From Natronobeatus ordinarius (GTDB taxonomy: Archaea; Halobacteriota; Halobacteria; Halobacteriales; Natrialbaceae), in the NCBI RefSeq assembly GCF_024362485.1, contig NZ_CP101456.1, positions 3,038,001 through 3,102,000 on the forward strand: DNA of 64,000 nt, in the 5' to 3' direction. A program made the translations under genes and the position numbers. Shown piece by piece: positions 1 to 8,471 of the stretch (the first letter of the stretch is position 1; every line of letters begins with the position of its first letter). Below the pieces are notes generated by a model, which saw only the letters and a program-made list of their open reading frames with translations, was not told where the DNA came from and did no database searches.

Positions 1-286
1 AGTCTTCGTTCCAGGTGACGCCCGCCGCGTCGTGGGACGCGGCGAGTGCCGGGAGCAGCTCGCTCGGCTCCCCATGGGCGATCACGAGGTTGCTTCCCCG
101 CTCGCGGTACCACGCCCGAAGGTCGGCGAGCGCCTCGAGCAGCGACGCGACGCGGACGGGCGAGGCGTGAGCGAGGACGACGGGATCGAAGACGAAGACG
201 GGGACGACGGGGCCGCGGTCAACGGCCCTCGAGAGGCCACGGTTGTCGACGCCGCGTAGATCCCGGCGGTGCCAGTGGAGGTACAT
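1..286 (-). CDS. phr: Deoxyribodipyrimidine photolyase, N-terminal part (cut by window edge)
   Basis: The minus strand reads open from an ATG at 284-286 to the window edge, giving about 95 residues. It begins MYLHWHRRDLRGVDNRGL, the typical start of the cryptochrome/photolyase family, followed by a Rossmann-like alternation (VVPVFVFDP, then YRERGSNLVIAHGEP) that matches the N-terminal antenna-binding domain. Photolyases repair UV pyrimidine dimers using light and FAD. The FAD domain lies outside the window, so CPD versus 6-4 specificity cannot be judged. The gene is short here only because the sequence ends. Confidence 0.9.
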   Translation of the reverse strand, partial: MYLHWHRRDLRGVDNRGLSRAVDRGPVVPVFVFDPVVLAHASPVRVASLLEALADLRAWYRERGSNLVIAHGEPSELLPALAASHDAAGVTWNED

Positions 287-323
287 AGCTCGAGAACGGC
301 CGGCTGGGTGAAAAGTGGCCGAC

Positions 324-1208
324 CTACCCTCGTCGGCTTTCGCTTCCGATCCGACCGAAACGCGCGATGAGGTAGCCCTTCGTCGACTCGAGGACACCCT
401 CGACCGAGTAGTGCACGCCGATGTAGACGCTGACGAGCGCGAGGACGACGCCGGCGATGGCGTCGGAGAGCCAGTGGATCCCGAGATACATCGTCGAGAT
501 GAGGACGCTGACGGCGAGAATTCCGGCGACGGGAACCCAGAGGGGGTATTTCTCGCGGGTCAACCACGCGAGAAAGAACACCGTCATGGCCATCGACGTG
601 TGCAGCGAGGGAAAGACGTTTTCTGGTACGTTGACCGTGTGCGTCAGGTAGCCCGAGGCGGGAAACACTTCGGCCTGGTAGAGGACGCCCTCGAAGAGGA
701 ACGGGTCGAAGTTCCGGGGGCCGTAGGCGATGAACAGAACGTAACAGATCAGTCCGATGGCGTAGTTCGCCGTGTAGGCGACGAGCAGCGTCGAGAGGTC
801 ATCCATCTCCTCGAGGACGAAGTAGGCGATAAACGGGAAGGTGAGCAAGAACGCGTAGCCGTAGATGTAACTAAAGACGAAGTAGGTCGTGATCACTTCG
901 GTCTGGAACGCCTGGAGAACTGTCACCGGGTTTTGCGAGAAGACCGTTCGCTCGAGTTCGAAGATGTACGGCGTAATGTTGCTTCCGAGCAGCCGCCAGG
1001 AGAGCTGTGGCAGGAGGTCACCAGTCGCCCACCGGAGGAACAGGACGCCGGCCAGGACGGCGAGCGGGAGCGCACACGCTTCGAGTCGCCATCGAAAGTC
1101 ACGGACGGCCGTCACGAATCGCCTCGGGCCGACGAAGACGAGCGTCGCGGTGACGAGCATCGTCACGACGACGAGGACGAGCTCGATGAGGACGGCCACG
1201 AGTGCCAT
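324..1208 (-). CDS. PAP2-superfamily membrane phosphatase/transferase
   Basis: The 294-residue protein has about six to eight membrane segments. The two C-terminal PAP2 motifs are visible: PSLHTSMA (PSGH-like, about residue 203) and STMYLGIHWLSDAIAG (about residue 240), carrying the two catalytic His and the Asp. The family removes or transfers phosphate on lipid substrates such as phosphatidate or inositol-phosphoceramide-type lipids. This protein looks closest to the larger Aur1/IPC-synthase-like branch, where the first motif is less clear. The substrate is unknown. It is transcribed towards the photolyase gene and ends about 40 bp before that gene's start. Confidence 0.8.
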   Translation of the reverse strand: MALVAVLIELVLVVVTMLVTATLVFVGPRRFVTAVRDFRWRLEACALPLAVLAGVLFLRWATGDLLPQLSWRLLGSNITPYIFELERTVFSQNPVTVLQAFQTEVITTYFVFSYIYGYAFLLTFPFIAYFVLEEMDDLSTLLVAYTANYAIGLICYVLFIAYGPRNFDPFLFEGVLYQAEVFPASGYLTHTVNVPENVFPSLHTSMAMTVFFLAWLTREKYPLWVPVAGILAVSVLISTMYLGIHWLSDAIAGVVLALVSVYIGVHYSVEGVLESTKGYLIARFGRIGSESRRG

Positions 1209-1375
1209 AGCAGTTCGCTACGGTCTCCATCGATTTAACTGAACTGTCGGCGGCGACCTCGACCGAAGGCGGGGTGGCTGCTCCTCGGGTTCGAGGCGAC
1301 GACCGTCACCGCGAGCAAGTGCAGTGAGATCGATCACTTCGGATCGATTCGCCCCGTCCCGGTTTCGGAGTCTTC

Positions 1376-3100
1376 TCACGCCATGAGGTCGCCGTTTTCG
1401 TACCGATAGCCGGCGTCTTCGAACCGCGACCGAACCTGCTCCTCGTCGACCACTCCATCCGAGCCGGGGAACGATGGAACGATCGAGTCGACCAACTCGT
1501 CCGCTTCGTCCTCTTTGACGCCGACCAGCGAGCTCGGCGTCGTCGCCGGCTGTGCGTGGCCGCTGAAAATCTCGTCGACGACGTGCTCGCGGTCGACGAG
1601 CTGTGAGACGACTCGCCGAAAGTTCGGGTTGCCGAGCTGGGGCTGGTGAACGTTGTACCCAACGATGTAAAACGACCGCGTCTGGTCGTGCAGGACCGAT
1701 ACGTTCGGCTCGGTTTCGACCGGCTCTACGTCTTCCGGCGTAAGCCAGTCTGCGGTGAGATCGACCGTCCCCTCGAGCAGTCCTTCGATCACCGCCCCTG
1801 GTCCGGGTGAGAGGTGGAACTCGAGGCTGTTTGTGACGGGATCGGGACTGTCATAGCCCGGAACGCCTCCCGTTCGAAGGACGTGCTCGTCGAACGGCTC
1901 GAGTTCGATCAGGTCGCTGCTCGCGTCGACGAACGAGAACGGACCCGAGCCGATGGGAGCCTCGTTGTCTACGGTGAGTGCTTCCGTCCAGAGGTCGCCG
2001 ACGAGTTCCGATCGCGGTTCCCAGACGTGTTCGGGCAGGATCGGTACCGTCAGCGCCCGTTCGGCGACGGTCCTCGTAGGGCCGTAGAACTCGACTTCGA
2101 CCGTTCGTGCGTCGAGTACGGTGACGTCGTCGACGAGCGATTCACGGCCTCGATACCGAAGGGACGGGACGTTTCCCTCGGCCTCGCCGAGTGCCGTATC
2201 GCCGAGAAATTCGAACGTGAATCCGACGTCCGTCGCGTCGAGGGACGTTCCGTCGTGCCAGCGCAGTTCGTCGTGTAGCTCTACGGTCGCCACGAGACGG
2301 CCACCGCTCACTGCTGGATCGCGCCACGAGATGGTCTCGGCGAGCCACGGCATAAGTCCCTCGTCGGTGTGGCGAACGAGCGGGTCGTACAGCAAATCGA
2401 GGATGAGGGCGGCGTTCGTGGCGTCTACGGTGATCGGATTGAGTCGATCAGTCGACGAGAGTCTGAACGTGCCGATGCGAAGTGGTTCGTCGTTCGGACG
2501 TGCGTTGAGTAGTTCGAGAAAGTCGGTCGGCCGGCGTGGTGGCCGTTCGAGACCGAAGTCGCTCGCCGCCGCCGCGAGTCGGTCTGGAAACGCGATCGCG
2601 GTGTACGGCGCCGTGTCGAGGAGATATTCGAACAGCTCTGCGAGCGTCTGCCGTCGACGCTCACCCGTTTCCGACAGCTGCGCTTCGAGGTACTCGTCGA
2701 CCGTCGGGTCGGAGAAACCGAACGGGTTTTGCCATCCCTGTTCGCCCACGAACTGCGAGTGGAGCATCGACCGGAGGCCGTCGACGTCGTCCAGATCGGG
2801 GTAGCGAGAGACGAAGATTTCGTACTCGCGTTCGACGAGAACGTCGCGGTAAAGCTCTGATTGTTCCATCGGCTCCCTGACGGCGTCTACGCCTGCCGCC
2901 CGGAGGCTCTCCTCCAGCTGGCTCACGATCATCGCGGCGATTGGATCGTCCTGGGCCGGCGTGGTCTTGATCGAAAGAGCCACCTGTCTCGGCCCGTCTT
3001 GAGTGCCCGGCCAGAGCCGTTGCGCACACCCCGCGAGCGCGCCAGCGGTGGCCGTACCGAGGCCCGCGAGGAGGCGGCGGCGAGTCGGGGACCGGGACAT
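1376..3100 (-). CDS. Family 5 (peptide/nickel-type) ABC substrate-binding lipoprotein
   Basis: I chose the ATG at 3098-3100 (574 aa) because it starts MSRSPTRRRLLAGLG, a twin-arginine signal followed by the lipobox ALAGC. An upstream ATG would add six unneeded residues. The mature part resembles SBP family 5 (DppA/OppA/NikA): RLNPITVDATNA, WHDGTSLDATDVGFTFE, PIGSGPFSF and a C-terminal region with FYIVGYN and NFRRVVSQLVDREHVVDEIF. It should sit outside the membrane, lipid-anchored after Tat export, and deliver an oligopeptide-like ligand. No permease or ATPase genes are adjacent, so this is an orphan binding protein and its transporter partner is unknown. Confidence 0.85.
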   Translation of the reverse strand: MSRSPTRRRLLAGLGTATAGALAGCAQRLWPGTQDGPRQVALSIKTTPAQDDPIAAMIVSQLEESLRAAGVDAVREPMEQSELYRDVLVEREYEIFVSRYPDLDDVDGLRSMLHSQFVGEQGWQNPFGFSDPTVDEYLEAQLSETGERRRQTLAELFEYLLDTAPYTAIAFPDRLAAAASDFGLERPPRRPTDFLELLNARPNDEPLRIGTFRLSSTDRLNPITVDATNAALILDLLYDPLVRHTDEGLMPWLAETISWRDPAVSGGRLVATVELHDELRWHDGTSLDATDVGFTFEFLGDTALGEAEGNVPSLRYRGRESLVDDVTVLDARTVEVEFYGPTRTVAERALTVPILPEHVWEPRSELVGDLWTEALTVDNEAPIGSGPFSFVDASSDLIELEPFDEHVLRTGGVPGYDSPDPVTNSLEFHLSPGPGAVIEGLLEGTVDLTADWLTPEDVEPVETEPNVSVLHDQTRSFYIVGYNVHQPQLGNPNFRRVVSQLVDREHVVDEIFSGHAQPATTPSSLVGVKEDEADELVDSIVPSFPGSDGVVDEEQVRSRFEDAGYRYENGDLMA

Positions 3101-3467
3101 GATGAGCACATTAGCCATGGTTCGGTATAGGACTTACTCTCTGTGCGACAGCTCTCTCGTCCGTCGGTCGAACGCACACGACGTGTCCCAGCATCGTTCC
3201 GGAGTCGACCATCGTCGTTCCGAAGTCGACTATCGTCGCTCCGAAGACCAGACGGCGAACCGGGTTTAATCACTCCATACCAGTCTCGAGCGATCGGTAC
3301 GCACCGATTCGTCGAACGCTCCGACTGGTTCATGAGTTCATAACAATACCCCTCTTCGAGGGTGTGAGTGACGTGGCATCCGTTCCCAGAATCGGACGAC
3401 AGGTCTCCGTTATCAGGTCTTACGGGGCCGTCGTCTCACGGTAAGGGAATGGTACACGTACGAAACC
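3101..3467. other. Divergent promoter region with short tandem repeat
   Basis: This 367-bp gap separates the minus-strand binding protein from plus-strand cetZ. It holds about three imperfect 21-bp repeats (3193-3251) with the core TCGTTCCGAAGTCGAC. An AT-rich TATA-like stretch around 3339-3350 suits cetZ, and CCTATACCG on the minus strand near 3123 suits the lipoprotein gene. I see no gene here. Confidence 0.5.
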
Positions 3468-4631
3468 ATGAAACTCGCACTCATCGGCTTCGGGCAGGCA
3501 GGTGGAAAGGTGGTCGACGAGTTCGTCGCGTACGATGCGGCGGTCGGCAGCGGATTCGTCGAGGACGCGATCGCGGTTAACTCAGCGATAACGGACCTCG
3601 AAGGCCTCGAAAACGTTCCTCGGAAACGCCAGGTACTGATCGGTCAGTCGCGCGTAAAAGGACACGGCGTCGGTGCAGACAACGAGCTCGGCGCGGCGGT
3701 CGCCGAAGCTGACATCGACGAGATTCAGGCGGCGATCGACGAGATTGCCGTCCACGAGATCGACGCCTTTCTCATCGTCGCCGGGATGGGCGGTGGAACG
3801 GGATCGGGTGGCGCACCCGTTCTCGCGAAACACCTGCAGATGATTTACTCGGAGCCGGTCTACGGCCTCGGCATCCTGCCGGCGACGGACGAGGGCGGGA
3901 TCTACACGCTCAACGCCGCCCGGTCGTTCCAGACGTTCGTCCACGAGGTGGATAATCTGCTCGTGTTCGACAACGACGACTGGCGGCGAAACGGCGAATC
4001 GGTCGCCGACGGCTACGGCCGGATCAACGACGAGATCGTCCAGCGGTTCGGGAAGCTGTTCGCAGCGGGCGAGATCGGTTCGAGCACCCAGGTCGGCGAG
4101 AGCGTCGTCGACTCTTCGGAGATCATCAACACGCTTTCAGGCGGCGGCGTCTCGACGATCGGGTACGCGACCGAACAGGTCGAAGACGGGGGCGGCCTCC
4201 TCTCCCGTTTCGGTCGCTCTGAAGACGAGCGGTTCGGAACCGACCGGACGAACCGAATGACGACGCTCGTTCGAAAGGCAACGCTCGGCCGGCTCACACT
4301 CCCGTGTGCGGTCTCGAGCACCGATCGCGCGCTCGTCGTCGCGACCGGCCCGCCGGAAGAGCTCAACCGGAAGGGCATCGAACGCAGCCGAAAGTGGCTC
4401 GAGGAGGAGACCGGGAGCATGGAGGTCCGTGGGGGCGACTATCCGCTCCCCAACGAGGACGAAGTCGGCGCTGTCGTCCTCCTCTCGGGAGTCACCGACG
4501 TCCGCCGGATCGAGCGGCTCCAGCAGGTCGCGATCGAGGCCAAGGAGACGGGCGAGTACATCGACGCCAAACGCGAGGATGAGGCGGCCGCGCTGCTGGA
4601 TACCGGTGGCGAACTCGACGCGTTGTTCTGA
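3468..4631 (+). CDS. cetZ: CetZ/FtsZ-family tubulin-like GTPase
   Basis: The 387-residue protein carries the tubulin signature GGGTGSG (about residues 108-114) in the context IVAGMGGGTGSGGAPVL, and the N-terminal nucleotide-binding loop ALIGFGQAGGKVVDEF. The surrounding residues fit the haloarchaeal CetZ class better than FtsZ1/FtsZ2. CetZ proteins polymerise with GTP at the membrane and control cell shape and motility-associated rod form in Haloferax. The C-terminal domain ends in an acidic tail that could bind partners. It is a single-gene unit, and which CetZ paralogue this is cannot be settled without a tree. Confidence 0.88.
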   Translation: MKLALIGFGQAGGKVVDEFVAYDAAVGSGFVEDAIAVNSAITDLEGLENVPRKRQVLIGQSRVKGHGVGADNELGAAVAEADIDEIQAAIDEIAVHEIDAFLIVAGMGGGTGSGGAPVLAKHLQMIYSEPVYGLGILPATDEGGIYTLNAARSFQTFVHEVDNLLVFDNDDWRRNGESVADGYGRINDEIVQRFGKLFAAGEIGSSTQVGESVVDSSEIINTLSGGGVSTIGYATEQVEDGGGLLSRFGRSEDERFGTDRTNRMTTLVRKATLGRLTLPCAVSSTDRALVVATGPPEELNRKGIERSRKWLEEETGSMEVRGGDYPLPNEDEVGAVVLLSGVTDVRRIERLQQVAIEAKETGEYIDAKREDEAAALLDTGGELDALF

Positions 4632-4734
4632 GCCTCTCGGCTGCAACTGTGTGACTCGTTTCGTCGCCCGGACGGCGACAATCATTCACGACAGAGGGCA
4701 GACAGTATGAACCGTCGGCGACGATTCGACTGCG

Positions 4735-5616
4735 TTATGCCTCGTCAGGCTCCGCCGTTCGAACGGTCACCACTGGACACGGCGCGGTCCGCACGACCAG
4801 TTCCGCGACGCTACCCATGACGTACCGGCTCACACCGCGTCGACCGTGTGTCCCCACGACGGCGAGGTCGATCCCCTCCTCGTCGGCGTAGTTCGTGATC
4901 CCACGCGAGACGCTTCCGACCTCCACGGACGTGACGACCGACGAGACACCGACCTCCCGGGCACGGTCCGCTGCCGCGTCCACCGTCGCACGGGCGTCCG
5001 CCTCGAGCGCCTCGAGCAGTTGTCCGGTGGCGACCTCGGCGCCGGTCGTCGTGACGTCGACGATCGAGAGGAGGTGGAGGGTCGCCCCGCGCTCGGCCGC
5101 CAGTTCGGCACCACGCTCGAGGGCCGCCGTTGCACACTCGCTGCCGTCGGTCGCGACGAGGACGTCCTCGTAGGGAAACGTGATCGCATCGACGGTCGGT
5201 TCCCGGACGGTCAAGACCGGCACGGTCGCCGTGCGAACCACGCGTTCGGTCACGCTGCCGAGAAAGAGCCGTTTGAGTCCGCGGCGACCATGCGTCCCCA
5301 TCGTGATCAGGTCGACGGCCGCCGTCTCGGCGTAGGCGAGGATCGTCTCGTGGGGATCGCCCTGCTCGACGACGTCGACGACGGAGACGCCGCGCTCGCT
5401 CGCACGCTCGGCCGCCGCCGCAACGATCTCGGCGCCTCGCGCTTCGAACACCTCGAGCACCTCGTCGTCGTCCGATCGCAGCCCGTCTCGCGTCGTGTCG
5501 ACGACGAACAGCACGTGTAGCCGTGCGCCGTCGGCCTCGGCGACGTCGAGTGCGTGCTCGAGGGCGGCGGTCGCCCCGTCGCTACCGTCGGTCGGAACCA
5601 GGATCTCGTCGGCCAT
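4735..5616 (-). CDS. Tandem-domain universal stress protein (UspA)
   Basis: Two UspA domains are fused in 293 residues. Each starts with a beta strand and DGS motif ([38 protein letters not shown]) and ends with the ATP-binding signature G-2x-G-9x-[21 protein letters not shown] and [18 protein letters not shown]. Both halves therefore look ATP-binding. USPs are cytosolic stress or signalling proteins without a defined reaction. Tandem forms mimic the dimer made by single-domain members. A single-domain paralogue lies at 10707-11180. Confidence 0.92.
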   Translation of the reverse strand: MADEILVPTDGSDGATAALEHALDVAEADGARLHVLFVVDTTRDGLRSDDDEVLEVFEARGAEIVAAAAERASERGVSVVDVVEQGDPHETILAYAETAAVDLITMGTHGRRGLKRLFLGSVTERVVRTATVPVLTVREPTVDAITFPYEDVLVATDGSECATAALERGAELAAERGATLHLLSIVDVTTTGAEVATGQLLEALEADARATVDAAADRAREVGVSSVVTSVEVGSVSRGITNYADEEGIDLAVVGTHGRRGVSRYVMGSVAELVVRTAPCPVVTVRTAEPDEA

Positions 5617-5778
5617 GCAATCCAGTTAACACCCGCGTCACGTTAGCGTACCGGACGTCACCAGCTGGTGGTGATCCACGTCCAGTGGGGGAGAATTCCA
5701 CGCCGCGAGGGTTCCGGTCGGCCACCATACAATTTTAAGAGCGTTCATTGTGTGTTCGAGAGTGGGAACAACTCGCAT

Positions 5779-5910
5779 GACCAGGAGGCGACACGAATGA
5801 CGACCGAACCGTTCCTCGCCAGTCCCGCCTCGTCGTACCTCGTCGGGCAAACGCTCGAGCCCGCCGGCAAACCCGCGATCCTCGAAGACCCAACCGTCTA
5901 TCAGACATGA
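5779..5910 (+). pseudogene. Short ORF resembling the C-terminal tail of an SDR enzyme
   Basis: An ATG at 5797 opens a 37-codon frame whose stop overlaps the next start (ATGA at 5907-5910). Its product MTTEPFLASPASSYLVGQ... reads like the C-terminal 'FLAS-x-x-x-SY-x-x-GQTL' segment of short-chain dehydrogenases, and similarity seems to begin just upstream, near 5779. No SDR body precedes it. I read it as the remnant of an SDR gene once coupled to the downstream oxidoreductase. A good ribosome site (GGAGGCG, 5784-5790) and a TATA-like AATTTTAAG (5731-5739) mean it may still be translated as a leader peptide. Confidence 0.4.
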
Positions 5911-6911
5911 CAGACCGCACACTCCACCTGCCCGTTGCCGCACAGCCGAGCGTCGACTCGCTCGTGAACCTCGCCGTCCTCGGCGAGCACCACGGCTACG
6001 AACGCGCCTGGCTACCGGAGACGTGGGGCCGGGACGCGACGACCGTCCTCACGAGCATCGCTCACGAGACCGACGAAATCGGGATCGGCCCGAGCATCTT
6101 CAACATCTACTCTCGCTCGCCCGCCCTGCTGGCCCAGACCGCGACGACCCTCCAGGAGGTCGCAGACGGCCGGCTGCGAGTTGGCATCGGCCCCAGCGGC
6201 CCCGCCGTCATCGAGGGCTGGCACGGCGTCGAGTTCGACCGCCCGCTGCGGCGCACCCGCGAGTGTATCGAGATCATGCGCACGGTGATGGCTGGAGAGA
6301 CGCTCAACTACGACGGCGACGTCTTCTCGCTGGCCGGCTTCCGGCTGCGCTGTGACCCGCCCGAGGTGCCGGTAGCGATCGACGCCGCCGGAATGGGCCC
6401 GAAGTCGGTCGAACTCGCCGGCCGCTTCGCCGACGGCTGGCACGCTATCACCCTCACCCCCGACGGGATCGAGCAGCGTCTCGAGGACCTCCGCCGCGGT
6501 GCCGAACTCGGCGGCCGCGACCCCGACGAGGTTCGAACGACGCTCTCGATCACCGCCTGTGCGCTCACAGACGGCGAGCGCGCCCGGCAGCTCTGTCGCC
6601 AGCACCTCGCGTTCTACGTGGGCGCGATGGGGACCTACTATCGGGAATCGCTCGCGAGACAGGGCTACGAAGAGGAGGCCCACGCCATCGCCGCCGCGTG
6701 GGCCAGCGGCGACCACGAGGAGGCCTGCGACCTGATCACAGACGAGTTGCTCGACGACCTCGGGGCGGCCGGCACGCCCGATCGCGCCCGCGAGGAACTA
6801 CGAAAGTTCGAGGCGATCGACGGCGTCGACGCGATCGCCGTCGGCTTCCCGCGGGGGGCGACGACCGAAGAGATCGAGGCGACGATCGAGGCGCTGGCGC
6901 CCGACGCCTGA
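5907..6911 (+). CDS. LLM-class F420-dependent oxidoreductase
   Basis: This 334-residue protein is a luciferase-like monooxygenase fold: WLPETWGRDATTVLTSIA, the conserved GIGPSIFNIYSRSPALLAQ region, GRLRVGIGPSGPAVIEGWHG and VPVAIDAAGMGPKSVELAGRFADGW. It resembles Mer-like (methylenetetrahydromethanopterin reductase-like) proteins of haloarchaea, which use coenzyme F420. The folate-type pterin genes folP and mptE lie nearby, but nothing here proves a C1 role. It starts inside the stop of the short upstream ORF, suggesting coupled translation. Substrate unknown. Confidence 0.85.
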   Translation: MTDRTLHLPVAAQPSVDSLVNLAVLGEHHGYERAWLPETWGRDATTVLTSIAHETDEIGIGPSIFNIYSRSPALLAQTATTLQEVADGRLRVGIGPSGPAVIEGWHGVEFDRPLRRTRECIEIMRTVMAGETLNYDGDVFSLAGFRLRCDPPEVPVAIDAAGMGPKSVELAGRFADGWHAITLTPDGIEQRLEDLRRGAELGGRDPDEVRTTLSITACALTDGERARQLCRQHLAFYVGAMGTYYRESLARQGYEEEAHAIAAAWASGDHEEACDLITDELLDDLGAAGTPDRAREELRKFEAIDGVDAIAVGFPRGATTEEIEATIEALAPDA

Positions 6912-7430
6912 TCACGACGCGGGTTCTACACCCGGCACACGATCCGAGACCGCCCTCTCTCGCCCTTCCAGAAACTGAACCGACCACGGGTAGCGACGGC
7001 GCACCCTCGAGCCGACCCGGAGCGGCAGCGACGGGACGGCGAGAACGGCTCGCGCCGACGGGGGAGGCGTGGGGACGACACCCCGAGCGCGGGCTGAGCC
7101 ATCCCGAAGGGCGGCGAAGCCCGCGCGAGGAACCGGAATTTCACCGTGTTTCGGCACGAGTTGTTGCGGCTTCACGGACGTCGTCGAGGTTCCGATTCTA
7201 CTGGTGTCGCCGATCACCCGAGTGCACGGACGACCCGATCACCCGAGTGCACGGACGACCTGATCACCCGAGTGCACGGACTTCCTCGAACACTCGAGTG
7301 CACGGACTTCCTCGAACACTCGAGTGCACGGACTTCCTCGAACACTCGAGTGCGAATCGCTCTCGAGCGCCCCGCCCACTCGAGGACGAAACCGTGGAAG
7401 TGACGACGCTCGAGGCCGACGCTCGAACCG
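6912..7430. other. Long leader/intergenic region with tandem array
   Basis: This 519-bp stretch between the LLM oxidoreductase and the MBL hydrolase holds no convincing gene. The first 300 bp are GC-rich without recognisable motifs. The second part contains the six-copy tandem repeat at 7212-7353. The MBL gene begins about 80 bp after the array, so the repeats would lie in its upstream region or leader. Confidence 0.6.
7212..7353. repeat. Tandem repeat, two subfamilies of 25-26 bp, six copies
   Basis: Three units of 25 bp start at 7212, 7237 and 7262 and read GATCACCCGAGTGCACGGAC plus 5 bp. Three following units of 26 bp start at 7287, 7313 and 7339 and carry GAACACTCGAGTGCACGGAC; the last is cut short. 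The shared core is CGAGTGCACGGAC. In the second subfamily the mutation ACCCGAG to ACTCGAG makes a perfect palindrome CACTCGAGTG. Units abut with no spacers, so this is not a CRISPR. Confidence 0.9.
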
Positions 7431-8396
7431 ATGACGACGACTGTCGACGACGTGCCGGCCGTCGAGCGAGTCGCGGTCGGCCAGGGAACGCCGGAGGGGA
7501 CCAACAGCGCCTACCTCCTCCCCGAGCGAGGCGTGGTGATCGATCCGGGACCGCCCACCGAGTCGGCGTGGGCGGACCTCCAGGCAGGTCTCGAGCGGGC
7601 GGCCCTCACACTCGAGGCCGTCGAGTACGTGCTCGTCACCCACTGGCACGCCGATCACGCCGGGCTCGCTCCGCGGCTGGCCGAGGCGGCCGACGCGACG
7701 CTCGCGATGGGCGACACCGACGCGCCGATCATCGCCGACTACGCCGCCGAGCGCGACCGACGGCTCGAGCGAGACGCCGAGACGATGCGAACCTGGGGCG
7801 CCCCCGACGACGCGGTCGCGGCCGTCCTCGAGGGCGACCGACCATCGCCGCTTCCCGACTCGTTCCCCGTCGAGCGGCTCGCGGACGGCGACCGGATCGC
7901 CGGCCTCGAGGTGCTGGCCACGCCGGGGCACACGCTCGGCCACGTGGCGTTCGCGAGCGGGGCGAACGGGGACGCGGACGCGGATACGGGCGCGGTCTTC
8001 GTCGGCGACGCCGTCCTCCCGACGTACACCCCGAACGTCGGCGGGAGCGACACCCGAACCCGGACGACAGACCCACTCGGCGACTACGTCGAGACGCTCT
8101 CGCGACTCGAGCGTCGCCCCGAACCGCTACTCCCCGGCCACGGCACGACGCTCGCGGCCGACCGGATCGAGGAGATTCGGTCCCACCACCACGCCCGCAC
8201 CGAACGCGTGGTCGCGGCGCTCGAAGGACTCGAGCCGGCGACGCCGTGGGCGGTCGCCTGCGAGCTGTTCGGCGACCTCTCGGGCATCCACGTGAAGTTC
8301 GGCGCCGGCGAGGCCGCGGCCCACCTCGAGGCCCTCGAGACCGAGAACGCGGTGAACCGGGTCGAGGACGAGCCGGTGACGTACCGGCTCCCGTGA
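7431..8396 (+). CDS. Metallo-beta-lactamase-fold hydrolase
   Basis: The 321-residue protein has the zinc-binding motif THWHADHAG (HxHxDH, about residues 80-88), the second histidine in TPGHTLGHVAF, the bridging Asp in VFVGDAVLP and the final His in LLPGHGTTL. This order is typical of glyoxalase II/RNase Z-like hydrolases of the LACTB2 type. The C-terminal 80 residues form a helical, winged-helix-like tail (HHHARTERVVAALEG...), as in LACTB2-like proteins. The substrate cannot be told from sequence; thioester or nucleic acid hydrolysis are both possible. It is followed 75 bp later by folP on the same strand. Confidence 0.88.
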   Translation: MTTTVDDVPAVERVAVGQGTPEGTNSAYLLPERGVVIDPGPPTESAWADLQAGLERAALTLEAVEYVLVTHWHADHAGLAPRLAEAADATLAMGDTDAPIIADYAAERDRRLERDAETMRTWGAPDDAVAAVLEGDRPSPLPDSFPVERLADGDRIAGLEVLATPGHTLGHVAFASGANGDADADTGAVFVGDAVLPTYTPNVGGSDTRTRTTDPLGDYVETLSRLERRPEPLLPGHGTTLAADRIEEIRSHHHARTERVVAALEGLEPATPWAVACELFGDLSGIHVKFGAGEAAAHLEALETENAVNRVEDEPVTYRLP

Positions 8397-8471
8397 CCGT
8401 GACCGATCCGAGAAGGAGTCCTCGTTCGCCGCAACCACGCTGCCTTTTTACCCCGCTTCCTGAGACGGCGT

